Positions 1 to 8,131 of a stretch of DNA of 32,026 nucleotides are shown here, one piece after another. This DNA comes from Prevotella sp. (lineage in GTDB: Bacteria; Bacteroidota; Bacteroidia; Bacteroidales; Bacteroidaceae): the NCBI GenBank assembly GCA_022764085.1, contig JALERP010000065.1:1-32026 (forward strand). The letters run 5' to 3'. The notes beneath the pieces are model-generated. The model made no database searches, was not told the DNA's origin, and saw only the letters and a program-made list of their open reading frames with translations. The translations under genes were made by a program, and so were the position numbers. The stretch's first letter is position 1. Every line of letters begins with the position of its first letter.

Positions 1-25
1 TTTCTCCCTCTTGTTGAAAGTTCAT
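1..25 (-). CDS. Possible start of next transfer gene (cut by window edge)
   Basis: An ATG on the minus strand at 25-23 opens a frame reading MNFQQEGE to the window edge. It lies 124 bases downstream of the second DUF4134-like gene, where the next gene of the transfer operon is expected. Only eight codons are visible, so neither family nor reality can be judged. Confidence 0.3.
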
Positions 26-149
26 GTCAGATATGGTTTCCTATGCTGACATTTGCTTTTCTTTCTCTTCCCTTACTTCGGAAAACTGATGTAAAGATAA
101 GAAAACAAACCGAGAAACGAGAAACAAAACGGAAACAAGAAACAGTCTT

Positions 150-587
150 TTATGTCTTTTTAAGAGTGAGTTTAGCAAACATCGGAAAATTCAAATTGTC
201 GCTTAAAGCATTGATAATTAGCGCATTTACTTTCATTTGCTTTCTTGTCTTTTCAAACGCATTTTGTAGGACTAAGATATTCTTGACATCCTGCTCCTCG
301 TTGTTCATGGCGATGTACACCGAAATTGCACCAACAATTGCCACTATACCAGCCAGGGCGTAGCACAGGTTGACGACGTAGGGCACGTACTTGACCAGCT
401 CGGAGGCTACTTCCTCCAAAGCACTGGTACCTGCATCATAGCCCGTTCCTGCCAGTTCCTGAGCGAATGCACCGGCTGGAGAAAGGGCTGCGATGACGGC
501 TCCCATGGCCATCAGCTTGGCACGGCGACTTGCGTTTGACACTTTGGCCTTCACTGTAGTGCAGACCTGAAAAAACTTTTTCTTCAT
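150..587 (-). CDS. DUF4134-like conjugation membrane protein with atypical C-terminus
   Basis: This 145-aa protein resembles the small DUF4134 membrane proteins of Bacteroidota conjugative transposons (TraE of the CTnDOT type), thought to be part of the mating channel. Residues 26-43 are a signal-like hydrophobic segment ending in AFAQ. A second hydrophobic segment runs from about 68 to 92 and is followed by NNEEQDVK, the short loop typical of the family. Family members then have another transmembrane helix. Here residues 103-145 are instead polar and basic, with no membrane segment. Neither other frame restores a helix: both meet stops at once. It follows the other DUF4134 gene by 65 bases and is probably co-transcribed with it. 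The family call is good; whether the protein is functional is unclear. Confidence 0.7.
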   Translation of the reverse strand: MKKKFFQVCTTVKAKVSNASRRAKLMAMGAVIAALSPAGAFAQELAGTGYDAGTSALEEVASELVKYVPYVVNLCYALAGIVAIVGAISVYIAMNNEEQDVKNILVLQNAFEKTRKQMKVNALIINALSDNLNFPMFAKLTLKKT

Positions 588-652
588 TGGCTTTACAAAA
601 TTTCTTGTTTTACATTTAGTTTCTTGTTCCTATCTTGTCGCGATTAAATAGT

Positions 653-1039
653 CTAGAATATGAAGTTCATGTCCTGATAGCCGAAGAGGGCGGGCATGAC
701 TACGGAGGCTCCTATCATGAAGAGGATGCCGCCGAAGAGTATCATCACACTCTTGGTGATGTCACCTTCGTGGTAGTTCATCTTGATGTAGATCTGCAAG
801 GCTGAGATAACGACCATGATTCCCGCCACGGCATACAATATCTCCACCACATAGATCATCACCGTTCCCACGAAAGTGGTGGCTTCGGCAAGACCGTCAG
901 CGCCCCAGGTGTAGTCCACAGAACCGCACCGTGCATAGGCGCTCTGTATGCCTATGGCCATCAGCAACGCTGGCAGTATTAGCCGGTATGTCTTACCACT
1001 TGGTGTACTCATCTTTATATGCGATATTACCTTCTTCAC
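653..1039 (-). CDS. DUF4134 family conjugative transposon protein
   Basis: This 128-aa small membrane protein belongs to the DUF4134/TraE-type family found in transfer operons of Bacteroidota conjugative elements. A signal-like segment around residues 17-36 ends near AYA. Two further hydrophobic helices follow at about 57-82 and 98-117, separated by the polar loop KMNYHEGDITKS. This is the complete family pattern, unlike its downstream neighbour. The first ATG at 1039 overlaps the upstream acidic-protein gene by 47 bases. A second ATG at 1012 would overlap it by 20 bases and give a shorter signal peptide, and is equally possible. The overlap indicates translational coupling in the transfer operon. 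Confidence 0.8.
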   Translation of the reverse strand: MKKVISHIKMSTPSGKTYRLILPALLMAIGIQSAYARCGSVDYTWGADGLAEATTFVGTVMIYVVEILYAVAGIMVVISALQIYIKMNYHEGDITKSVMILFGGILFMIGASVVMPALFGYQDMNFIF

Positions 1040-1889
1040 GCTTGCCGCGCATCATCGCTGCAAGCTGGGCTGGTTCCATGAAATTTCCATTGGGGATGTT
1101 GTCAATCAACTTGGTGTTGACGGTGTTCAGCGTTTCTTCAACCTTCGCGTCGGTAGGCTGGCCTACGATGGACGTTACTCCGAACTTCGGCAGTGCCAGA
1201 TCGGGATCAAAGGCTTTGCTGATGTCATCATCCTGCTCTGAAGTATCGGTCAGGGTGAGGGTGTCGCTGAATGGTACGGTGGTAATGCCGTTGTCTTCGT
1301 CATCGTCATCATCATCGTTGTCATTGTCATTCTCTTCATCAGCTTCTTCAACAGTGGCTTCGCTCGCTTCTTCTGCTTCAGGCTGGGATGCAGGATCTGT
1401 ATTGTCTGCTTGCTCGGAGCTTTCGGCCTGTCCAATTTCTTCCTGACCTGCCTCTTCGATGCCTTGCTGCGCTTCTGACGTTGATGCCTGTTCGGATTCT
1501 GCTCCTTCTTCTGCAGAGGGGTCAATAGCTGGTGCCACTTCCCCACCATCGTCATCACTCCCGCCGCCGTCGGATTGTTCATCTTCATCTCCCTCCGTTT
1601 GGCCTTCTTGGTTGTCAGAGGTTGCATCTTCGGGGGCTGCCTCGGCAGGACGCATGGGTTCAGTCGCTTCGGCGATATTGAAATTACCGGTGAACGGGTC
1701 TTCGGTAACGGTCTTGGGCATGATGGCGGTCTCTTGCGACTCCTGATCGTTATCCATGCTGATGGTCTCAGTCTGGTTCTCCGCATCCTTGGGTTTAGCG
1801 TGCATGTCCATGGTGATTATCGTCGCATAATAGAGGATGTATGCGATGTTCAGGACGATGGCGTAAATTATGAATGGACTCATTGTCAT
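993..1889 (-). CDS. TM-anchored, extremely acidic transfer-operon protein
   Basis: This 298-aa protein sits between the ParA pair and the DUF4134 genes, the slot usually held by poorly conserved TraD-type proteins in these elements. Residues 3-25 form a hydrophobic N-terminal anchor. Residues 80-215 are almost entirely Asp, Glu, Ser, Gln, Ala and Gly, with a near-pure Asp run around 186-197, and are surely disordered. The last 80 residues are more ordered (FDPDLALPKFGVTS region) and may be the conserved part. No catalytic motif is seen. Two ATGs (1889 and 1883) are possible starts. It overlaps the next gene. A role as an inner-membrane tether or adaptor is inference from position. Confidence 0.75.
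   Translation of the reverse strand: MTMSPFIIYAIVLNIAYILYYATIITMDMHAKPKDAENQTETISMDNDQESQETAIMPKTVTEDPFTGNFNIAEATEPMRPAEAAPEDATSDNQEGQTEGDEDEQSDGGGSDDDGGEVAPAIDPSAEEGAESEQASTSEAQQGIEEAGQEEIGQAESSEQADNTDPASQPEAEEASEATVEEADEENDNDNDDDDDDEDNGITTVPFSDTLTLTDTSEQDDDISKAFDPDLALPKFGVTSIVGQPTDAKVEETLNTVNTKLIDNIPNGNFMEPAQLAAMMRGKREEGNIAYKDEYTKW
1291..1350. repeat. Imperfect GAY/GAR trinucleotide run coding for Asp/Glu
   Basis: This run of imperfect trinucleotides reads as GAT, GAC and GAA codons on the minus strand and encodes the Asp-rich stretch of the acidic transfer protein. The repeat is impure, but it could change length by slippage in steps of three without breaking the frame. Confidence 0.6.
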
Positions 1890-2190
1890 TTTGCTTTTTT
1901 GGATGAAACTTCGTGATTTGCAGACACAAAATTACCCTGGCAGAATGGCAATATTTATAAACGTAGGTGGATAACAGCCTTTTGGATAGCTGGTTGGGGC
2001 GATTGGTTCTAACTACAATATCGGTTAGAACCAAGGAAGTGTGTTTTTCGTCTTTTCTCTGAGTGCTGAATACAAAAACGGCAGGGTGTTTCACAACAGC
2101 CTGCCGCCACGACATAATTATTGAGTTGCTAAACACAATTCATTATGAGAATGTCGCTTCATATAGTGTGTAACAAGTTGTCTTTTCTGT
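1890..2190. other. Non-coding gap in the transfer operon
   Basis: About 300 bases without a convincing gene lie between the RHH-like gene and the acidic transfer protein. The minus-strand open frame here has no recognisable content and runs into the next gene out of frame. The region holds a perfect 11-bp inverted repeat (2003-2034) and A/T-rich stretches. It may contain a promoter for the downstream transfer genes, a partition site, or both. Confidence 0.6.
2003..2034. repeat. Perfect 11-bp inverted repeat with 10-bp spacer
   Basis: TTGGTTCTAAC at 2003-2013 is matched perfectly by its reverse complement GTTAGAACCAA at 2024-2034. It lies downstream of the ParA and RHH-like genes and upstream of the acidic transfer gene. 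No T-run follows immediately on either strand, so it is not a classic terminator. It could be an operator, a partition (parS-like) site bound by the small RHH-like protein, or a recombination site. Confidence 0.7.
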
Positions 2191-2550
2191 TTAAAAGAGG
2201 TCTTTGAGGTTCTTCTTGGTGTCTTCTTCTATCTTGCCATGCTTACGCTCATAAGCCGTGATGGCCTTGCCGAAGGCTGCTTCTACCACATCTTTGATCT
2301 GCAAGCCTTCCCGCTTGGCGATGATACGCAGCTTCTTCATCTGCTCGGTCTTGACGATGGTGCAGAAACGCTCTACCTGCTGTTCTGTCTCAAATTTCTT
2401 CTGCTTGGCTCTGGCATTGCCGGCCTTGGGCTTCTTTGCGGGGGTGCTTGGGGCATTGGCTGATGTCTCTTGTTGTATCGGTTGTTTGTCCTCTGCCTCA
2501 TTGGTGCGTGTGAGTCCTGAGAACAGTGCGTCCAGACGTTTGTTGTCCAT
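2191..2550 (-). CDS. Small RHH-like DNA-binding partner of ParA
   Basis: This 119-aa basic protein is encoded 17 bases downstream of the ParA gene. Its first 55 residues are polar, Pro/Lys/Ala-rich and probably disordered. Residues 58-105 (FCTIVKTEQMKKLRIIAKRE and onward) have a short strand followed by two helices, the pattern of ribbon-helix-helix proteins, including the DUF3408-type and ParB-like partners found beside ParA in Bacteroidota elements. The likely role is binding a partition or operator site and handing it to ParA. The inverted repeat at 2003-2034, just downstream, is a candidate target. The fold is inferred from pattern, not from a search. Confidence 0.65.
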   Translation of the reverse strand: MDNKRLDALFSGLTRTNEAEDKQPIQQETSANAPSTPAKKPKAGNARAKQKKFETEQQVERFCTIVKTEQMKKLRIIAKREGLQIKDVVEAAFGKAITAYERKHGKIEEDTKKNLKDLF

Positions 2551-2567
2551 ATCGTTTCCTCCTTTCT

Positions 2568-3326
2568 TTATTGTATGCGGGCCAGAAACTCTTCCGTGAA
2601 CTGGATATAGTCCTTGGCTCCGTTGCTGCTCTTGTCATAGTCCACTATATTTCGGTTCTCCAACGGGGCTTCTGCCAGTCGGATATTCTTGCGGATCTTG
2701 GTGTCGAAGACCTGGTCGCCCAAGGTCGCACGCAGCTTCTCTTCAATGCCTTTCGACAGTTTGCTGCCTTCCCATCGGGTGATGAGTATGCCGCTGACCT
2801 TCACCAACGGATTGAGCTTGCGCTTTACCATATTGATGAAATCGGTAATCATGGTCAGTCCCTTGAAGGGCAAGACCTCTGAAACGAGAGGGATGATGAT
2901 GTCGGTGGAGGCGGTGAAGGCATTGAGGGTGATGAGACCCAGAGAGGGTGGGCAGTCCAAAAGGATGTAGTCGTAATGGTCGCTTACCTGCGTCTTCTCA
3001 AGAACATCCTTCAAAACGCTCTCCCTGGCAATGGCGGTGGATAACTCCACATCTATCATGGCCAATGTCAATGAGGCGGGGACGAGGTGAAAATTGTCGG
3101 TGATGGCGACAGTCGGCAAGGTGCCTGTCCTGCCGGTCAGGGCTTCGTAAATAGTGGCTCCTTCAAAACTTGGAACCAACGAGGTGGTGAGATTTGACTG
3201 GGCATCCAAGTCTACAACTAATACTCGATAGCCTTTCTGAGAAAGGATGCTGCCTAAGCTGGCAACGGTGGTGGTCTTGCCGACGCCTCCCTTATGGTTA
3301 GCGACTGCGATGATTTTTGTGTTCAT
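2568..3326 (-). CDS. parA: ParA family partition ATPase
   Basis: This 252-aa ParA/Soj-type ATPase moves or retains DNA in partition and is the usual first gene of Bacteroidota transfer operons. The deviant Walker A motif KGGVGKTT is at about residues 12-19. The switch motif DLDAQSN follows near 40, and the Walker B-like LLDCPPSLG is near 120. The end of the protein contains IRLAEAP, another family hallmark. The ATG at 3326 is preferred over the TTG nine bases upstream. It is followed closely by the small RHH-like gene, the normal ParA-partner order. Length and motifs are complete. Confidence 0.93.
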   Translation of the reverse strand: MNTKIIAVANHKGGVGKTTTVASLGSILSQKGYRVLVVDLDAQSNLTTSLVPSFEGATIYEALTGRTGTLPTVAITDNFHLVPASLTLAMIDVELSTAIARESVLKDVLEKTQVSDHYDYILLDCPPSLGLITLNAFTASTDIIIPLVSEVLPFKGLTMITDFINMVKRKLNPLVKVSGILITRWEGSKLSKGIEEKLRATLGDQVFDTKIRKNIRLAEAPLENRNIVDYDKSSNGAKDYIQFTEEFLARIQ

Positions 3327-3413
3327 ATAGCTCAATTGATTGTTATTATGTCGATTTTTTAATTGGGTATGCCTTTGTTGGCAATTTGATTTCGTAAATT
3401 CCGTAATAAAAAA

Positions 3414-3992
3414 TTACTTTACCCCATTTTGTAGGGCTATTTTCCGGGAATTATACCATTCTGCGACCTGCTGGTTAGTGGTCTCAACAACCCTGGGTCT
3501 CGGAAAAAGGGACGCAAGGGCCTTCTTGCCTTCCTTGGTATTCGGGAACGAAATAGCGGGGATGCCGCCGAGATAGGTAATCGGACAGTCGTCTTTCTTG
3601 GCCGCACTCTCGACTTCTGCACCATAGACCTCAATTGTGTCGGTATCAACGAAGCGCAAGCAGGTGACGGAGTCGTCCTGGACATTGCCTCCGCAGAAAT
3701 GGATATAGGCCAGTTTGGCTTCTGCCATATCGTCCTTCATCGTGTCATCGACTGGCTGATAGGCATTTTTAGATACTGCCTCGACATGGAACATCACGGG
3801 ATGCTCGTTGGTCATGGTGTCCAGATGGAGCAGCTGGCCGATACGGCTGTGTATCTTGTCATCGGTAACGACTTCCTTGCGGAAGGCGGGCTCCTGGGTG
3901 CTGCCGGTCTCTTCCTTGGAGGAAAGGATATAGCCATTGCGTACCCGTTCAAGGGTGAAAATCAATGGGAAGATTGTATTCTGTACTGCCAT
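3414..3992 (-). CDS. Uncharacterised transfer-operon protein
   Basis: A 192-aa soluble protein of no family I recognise. It begins MAVQNTIFPL and has no signal peptide or membrane segment. It looks like a mixed alpha/beta fold and contains AYIHFCGGNVQDD near the middle and GIPAISFPNTKEG near the end. The ATG at 3992 lies 11 bases after the stop of the primase gene, so the two are probably co-transcribed. A TTG nine bases earlier is less likely. An 87-base gap separates its stop from the ParA start. By position it could assist the primase or replication of the element, but nothing in the sequence shows this. Confidence 0.75.
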   Translation of the reverse strand: MAVQNTIFPLIFTLERVRNGYILSSKEETGSTQEPAFRKEVVTDDKIHSRIGQLLHLDTMTNEHPVMFHVEAVSKNAYQPVDDTMKDDMAEAKLAYIHFCGGNVQDDSVTCLRFVDTDTIEVYGAEVESAAKKDDCPITYLGGIPAISFPNTKEGKKALASLFPRPRVVETTNQQVAEWYNSRKIALQNGVK

Positions 3993-4003
3993 AAGCGTCA
4001 ATA

Positions 4004-7000
4004 TTAGGGTTCATCGGTCTTGTCCTGCTCTCCGTCCTCGGACAATACCAACAGGTTGATGTCATAGTTGTTGCAAACGGACTGATAGTCGAAGGCAAGG
4101 GCTCGCTCCTGGTCGAAGATGTATGTGGAGCTGCCACTCTCTGTCGTGCGTCTCGTGGGCTTGCCGGTCTCGTCCATGACGTAGAACTTCAATGGCGAGG
4201 TGGTCTTGCCGAAATAGTCGGAGGTGGAGATGAGATAGGATAGCAAAGACTCGTCGGAAATGAGTATCTTGCCCTCTCGTCTAGCTTGCATATTGGCCTT
4301 GGCGATGCATATCTTCTCCCTGACAAAGAGGATATTGCGTGGTGCCTCAAAGTCCAAGGTCTTGCGCTCCTTGTTCTTGGTGGAGATTTTCAGCCTGCTC
4401 AACTGGCAGACCTTATAGTCCTGGCCTTCTTTAATCTCACCCAACTGACGTGACTTGGAGAACATCGACCAGAAGATGGCTATCTCATCGGTGCTGTTGC
4501 ATAGGCTATGCTGGTATTTCAAACCCTCAATGCAGATGTCGTGGACTTGCTGCTCGTTGAAGGTGAGTTCTTCGGCAATAGGATGCAAGCAGTAATAGGT
4601 GGCCAGCATCATCGCCCAGTTGTTGATGAAGCGCTCGCCGATAGTGCAGTAATCGACCTCGCTCTTGATCTCTTCCAAGGCTCGCTTCCAGGCGCTCATC
4701 CATCCGGCATTGAAATTGTCGCGATACCGCATCATGCCTACGGTGATATTGGTGGGGCACATATTCCTCAGTTTCATGAACTGCTGGTACCTGTCGGTCT
4801 CTTCCTTGGTGCGCTCGCTGCGCTGGGACTCAAGAAATATCAGCCTGCTAAAGAGGGCGATGTCGACGGTGGGCATTTCCTGTCCGGTGAGGACAACACC
4901 ACAGGCGATATTGGTAGACTCACGACGCTCGCCATCGGCGGAGCGCTTGGTGCGTCCTGCACTGTCATAGATGCCTTTCAGGAAGTCTATATGCTTTTTG
5001 CTCAGTGAGTTTTTGTATTCGTCGAAGTGGACAATCATATTGCTGACCTCAGCACACTTGTCACCCATGGCATAATAGGTGGTGCTCTCCAGATTGGTGA
5101 CCTCGGGATTGCGCTGGAACAGGCTGACCAATGATAGGGCGAACTCGGTCTTGCCGGTCCCTTTCTTGCCATAGATATTGAGCATGGGGAAAGAACGGGT
5201 GCTGTCGGTGATGATGTCCCTGAACAGGGTGGCAAGATAGAAGCAGATGGCCACAATGCCGTTGTTACCATACAACTCATTGAGCAGAGAGAAATACTCC
5301 TGGGCAGAGACTTCCCTCTTTGGCGCATGGATAAAACGGCGCTCATTGACAAAGGCCGTCTTGTTACGCTTGTGGATCTTCGACAAGGCGGGAAGGTAGA
5401 AGTTCTCATTGTCAAGACGGATCATGCCGTACTCGTCAACGGGCTTCCACTTGCCTTCATAGACGATGCCGTTGCAGAAAGCGTAGAAGCCACGCTCACC
5501 GATATTGTTCCAACCCAACTGGGTGACACGCTGCGCCTCCTCGGTCTTACCATAGATATAGGCTTTCAGCAACTCGTATTTCTCCTGTTTCTCGAAGAAG
5601 CGGAAATCGCCCTTGCCCTCTATCTTCTCCTTGAAGCGGTCGAGCTTGGTGACATCGGCCTGCTGCAATTCGATGGTTTTCTTGGTGCGTGACTCGTTCT
5701 CCAGTTCGAAGATACGGCTGGGCTTTTCGTCGTCGGCTATTAGGAACAACGGTCTGATAATGAAGTTGGTCCAGTCCCGTTCACGCCCTTGCGGGTCAAC
5801 GTCGTAGTAGTGGAAGCCCTTGCGGTAGAAGTGGTAGCCTTCCAGCTCTTCGGACTTCTTGTTGGCCTGGCGACGTTTCTGCTCCTGCCGTCTTCTGGCA
5901 GCATCGGCTAGGGCTCCCTTCCAGACAGAAGCTTTGCGGTACTTGCCTTTGAGGTCTGAGAGGAGTGAAGCCTGGAGGACGTCGGACTGGATATTGACCA
6001 GGAGGTCACAGACATCGCAGATGACCTTCAACTGGTCATCATTGGTGCTGTCGGTATCATAATGCTTGTCGGCATACCACAGGATGAAGTCCTTCTCGGT
6101 CAGCGTCTCCCAGCGTTGGAGGCTGGTGATATAGGAGTCGGCATCTTCTTTCTTGTTCCCTTCCTTAGGAATCTCTCTAACAGAAACTTGAAACCCCATC
6201 TCGGTAGCAAGCCGGCCATTGGCGAACACGAACTGCTCACCTCGTCCGAACTGTTCGCCATCCTTTGGCGTATCGCAGTCTGGGATAAAGCACAGGGTGC
6301 AACTGAACTTGCTGAAATAGGACAGCAGCTCCTTGCTCCAGACACCGCCGAGCGTGGCGACGACATTGGCGATGCCAAGCGACTGGAGGCGCATCACATC
6401 GGGGGCTCCCTCGACAAGATATACCTTACCGATCTGTCTGGCTGCCTTCATGGCCACATCAATGCCGAAGATGGAGGTGCTCTTCTTGTAAATCAGGCTG
6501 TCACGGCCATTGAGGTACTTGACTGCTGCCTGTGGGTTGATACTTCTTGCCGTGAAGGTCTGAACCCGTCCCCAGCGGTCTCTTTGGGGAATCATCAAGC
6601 GGCCACGGTAGAAGTCGTAGTAGTTGCCCGGTCGTGAATCGTCCTCGCCTAATAGTCCCATCTCTGCGAGGATTTGCAGGTTCAAGCCTTTCGCCTTGGC
6701 AAATTGCAGGAACTTATTGCCACTCATCGGGCTGTAACCCAGACCGAATGTTCGACAGAAATCCTTGTCCCAACGGCCTGTGCCTGCATCGGAAATTTCG
6801 GCATATCGGCGACATGCTACTGCTTCCTGATTTTCTGCTTCATACTGGCTACGGAAGAAGTCTTGTGCTAACTTGTTGTACATATACATGGTCTCTGCAC
6901 GGCGGTCTTTCTCCTCCTGCTCCGCGGAACGTTGCTCAAAGAGGTCGTTGGCATCTACATCAGGACAGTAGGTGTCCAGCAGCCAGCGTACCGCATCGAC

Positions 7001-7255
7001 GAAGCCAAGTCCTTGGCATTCCTGCACAAAGGAGATGACATCGCCACCCTTGCCACATCCGAAACACTTGTAGCGATTCAGGGACAGGTCGAGCATCAGG
7101 GACGGGGTGCGCTCCTCATGGAAGACACAGCAGCACTTCCTGCGATGTGGGCCGGATGACTTCAAGACTGTGCCTGGGCTCAGATCAACGACGAGTTGTG
7201 CGATGTCCACCCTCGACTTGACCATGTCGATGTATTTGTCTTTCAATTTGTTCAT
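4004..7255 (-). CDS. CHC2 zinc-finger/Toprim primase fused to ATPase (primase-helicase)
   Basis: A 1083-aa DnaG-type primase fused to a C-terminal P-loop ATPase, the size usual for mobile-element primases. The CHC2 zinc ribbon lies at about residues 42-70 (CCCVFH, then YKCFGCGKGGD). A DnaG catalytic-core region around 218-240 contains RLMIPQRDRWGRVQTF. The Toprim domain at about 276-345 has YLVEGAPD with the catalytic Glu, and PDCD with the metal-binding Asp pair. The ATPase has Walker A GKKGTGKT near 697 and a Walker B-like MIVHFDEY about 45 residues later. It would prime and perhaps unwind element DNA after transfer or during replication. The ATG at 7255 is chosen over the TTG at 7261. It follows a 71-aa gene and leads the transfer operon. 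Confidence 0.93.
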   Translation of the reverse strand: MNKLKDKYIDMVKSRVDIAQLVVDLSPGTVLKSSGPHRRKCCCVFHEERTPSLMLDLSLNRYKCFGCGKGGDVISFVQECQGLGFVDAVRWLLDTYCPDVDANDLFEQRSAEQEEKDRRAETMYMYNKLAQDFFRSQYEAENQEAVACRRYAEISDAGTGRWDKDFCRTFGLGYSPMSGNKFLQFAKAKGLNLQILAEMGLLGEDDSRPGNYYDFYRGRLMIPQRDRWGRVQTFTARSINPQAAVKYLNGRDSLIYKKSTSIFGIDVAMKAARQIGKVYLVEGAPDVMRLQSLGIANVVATLGGVWSKELLSYFSKFSCTLCFIPDCDTPKDGEQFGRGEQFVFANGRLATEMGFQVSVREIPKEGNKKEDADSYITSLQRWETLTEKDFILWYADKHYDTDSTNDDQLKVICDVCDLLVNIQSDVLQASLLSDLKGKYRKASVWKGALADAARRRQEQKRRQANKKSEELEGYHFYRKGFHYYDVDPQGRERDWTNFIIRPLFLIADDEKPSRIFELENESRTKKTIELQQADVTKLDRFKEKIEGKGDFRFFEKQEKYELLKAYIYGKTEEAQRVTQLGWNNIGERGFYAFCNGIVYEGKWKPVDEYGMIRLDNENFYLPALSKIHKRNKTAFVNERRFIHAPKREVSAQEYFSLLNELYGNNGIVAICFYLATLFRDIITDSTRSFPMLNIYGKKGTGKTEFALSLVSLFQRNPEVTNLESTTYYAMGDKCAEVSNMIVHFDEYKNSLSKKHIDFLKGIYDSAGRTKRSADGERRESTNIACGVVLTGQEMPTVDIALFSRLIFLESQRSERTKEETDRYQQFMKLRNMCPTNITVGMMRYRDNFNAGWMSAWKRALEEIKSEVDYCTIGERFINNWAMMLATYYCLHPIAEELTFNEQQVHDICIEGLKYQHSLCNSTDEIAIFWSMFSKSRQLGEIKEGQDYKVCQLSRLKISTKNKERKTLDFEAPRNILFVREKICIAKANMQARREGKILISDESLLSYLISTSDYFGKTTSPLKFYVMDETGKPTRRTTESGSSTYIFDQERALAFDYQSVCNNYDINLLVLSEDGEQDKTDEP

Positions 7256-7281
7256 TCTCAATTCATCGGTTTAGTTGATGA

Positions 7282-7497
7282 CTAGCCACGCCATGTGCCC
7301 TTTTGGATGATGCTGTTTATCTCCTTGGAGACAATCGGCGATAGGGGCTTGCCGATGATGCCCAGTGACCATCCCAGTATCTTCTGTTGCCACGTGTGAG
7401 GTGCTCCCCCAAGGTGGATGCTGAGAAACGCTGTGAAGCGTCCTTTCTCACCATGGGGCAGCGACGAGTAGTAATTGGCGATTTCTGCTTTATCCAT
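7282..7497 (-). CDS. Small conserved protein upstream of primase
   Basis: A 71-aa protein starting MDKAEIANYYSSLPHGEKG, typical of short proteins encoded just before mobile-element primases in Bacteroidota. An upstream TTG/ATG could extend the frame to 7617, but those 40 residues are encoded by the A/T-rich, palindrome-rich intergenic region and are rejected. The protein has a helical N-terminus (residues 2-25) and contains APHTWQQKILGW in the middle. No catalytic motif is seen. A regulatory or DNA-binding role is possible but unproven. It lies 26 bases upstream of the primase and is divergent from the HTH gene at 7664. Confidence 0.7.
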   Translation of the reverse strand: MDKAEIANYYSSLPHGEKGRFTAFLSIHLGGAPHTWQQKILGWSLGIIGKPLSPIVSKEINSIIQKGTWRG

Positions 7498-7663
7498 ATT
7501 ACCCAATATATTATAGTTAAATACTTCCAAAATACTTTGGCGGTTCAGACATAATTGTCTAATTTTGCATGCAAATTTATATCCAAATTTTGGAAGGGCA
7601 AAATTCCAGCCCAACAAAATGGGTGTAATTAAGCAATATTAACAAGCAAATAAAAAGAAGACT
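7498..7663. promoter_or_regulatory. Divergent, palindrome-rich control region
   Basis: This A/T-rich intergenic region separates the minus-strand primase/transfer operon from the plus-strand HTH-ECF operon. It contains a perfect 12-bp palindrome TTTGCATGCAAA (7564-7575). TTCCAAAAT occurs in opposite orientations at 7525-7533 and 7587-7595. AGACA and TGTCT form a short dyad around 7547-7560. These are likely operators for the adjacent HTH protein or another regulator controlling both directions. No standard promoter could be assigned with confidence. Confidence 0.6.
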
Positions 7664-8110
7664 ATGCTAAACGTAGAACTCATCGAGAACCTCTATAACG
7701 GTTTAGACAAGGAACAGAAGGAACTGTTGATGTCGCAGGTATTCAAGAAAAGCAAGCAGGGGATTACCTACTTCCGTCGCACCAACGATATCACGTTGTC
7801 GAAGTTGGAGATTATTGCCGACTTCTTCCATATGCCCCTGGATTATTTCCGTCTGGGCCATTCGTTTAAGACGCAAAACTTTAATGGCAACAATAGCCAG
7901 TGCGGCAATGTGAATATCAATACTAATCTTATGGCAGAAAATCAAGGTCTGGCAAGGGAACTTGCAGCGGTGAGAGAAACATTGGCTAGCAAGGAGGCAA
8001 TGATTGAATCCAAGGATGATGTTATCAAGGCCAAGGATGATTTGATTATGGCTAAGGATGATATCATACGAAACCTGAAAATGCAGCTACATCCAGATGT
8101 AAAGGATTAA
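7664..8110 (+). CDS. HTH regulator with C-terminal heptad-repeat coiled coil
   Basis: A 148-aa protein with an N-terminal helical domain (residues 1-62). Its segment SKQGITYFRRTNDITLSKLE followed by IIADFFHMPLDYF looks like a Cro/CI-type helix-turn-helix region. After a short Asn/Gly linker (68-85), residues 87-145 form a coiled coil, including four near-identical seven-residue units of the type AKDDxIx. It would bind DNA as a dimer or higher oligomer, most simply at the palindromes just upstream. It is the first gene of a tight operon: the ECF sigma factor starts 21 bases after its stop. The HTH call is by pattern. Confidence 0.75.
   Translation: MLNVELIENLYNGLDKEQKELLMSQVFKKSKQGITYFRRTNDITLSKLEIIADFFHMPLDYFRLGHSFKTQNFNGNNSQCGNVNINTNLMAENQGLARELAAVRETLASKEAMIESKDDVIKAKDDLIMAKDDIIRNLKMQLHPDVKD
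7988..8071 (+). repeat. Four 21-bp tandem repeats (heptad units)
   Basis: Four in-frame 21-bp units encode SKEAMIE, SKDDVIK, AKDDLIM and AKDDIIR in the HTH protein. The units are similar enough at DNA level (core AAGGATGAT) for copy number to vary by recombination or slippage, changing the length of the coiled coil. Confidence 0.75.
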
Positions 8111-8131
8111 TAACGACTCAATCAATTGGGC

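Noticed and set aside
43..363. Plus-strand 106-aa open frame
   Set aside because: Antisense to the DUF4134-like gene, no family features, and its hydrophobicity is a by-product of the opposite strand.
931..1746. Plus-strand Ser-rich open frames over the acidic transfer gene
   Set aside because: Their Ser-rich composition is what Asp/Glu-rich coding gives when read on the opposite strand; the minus-strand frame has a TM anchor and operon context.
1795..2136. Minus-strand 113-aa frame before the acidic transfer gene
   Set aside because: It overlaps the start of the real gene out of frame, has no recognisable content and covers the inverted repeat.
3451..3479. Minus-strand GGTATAA with CTAACC upstream, resembling the shared motif
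   Set aside because: The spacing is one base longer, the first half matches poorly, and it lies inside the coding region of the 192-aa protein; probably chance.
7498..7617. N-terminal extension of the small protein upstream of the primase
   Set aside because: The extra 40 residues are encoded by the palindrome-rich A/T-rich intergenic DNA; the ATG at 7497 fits better.
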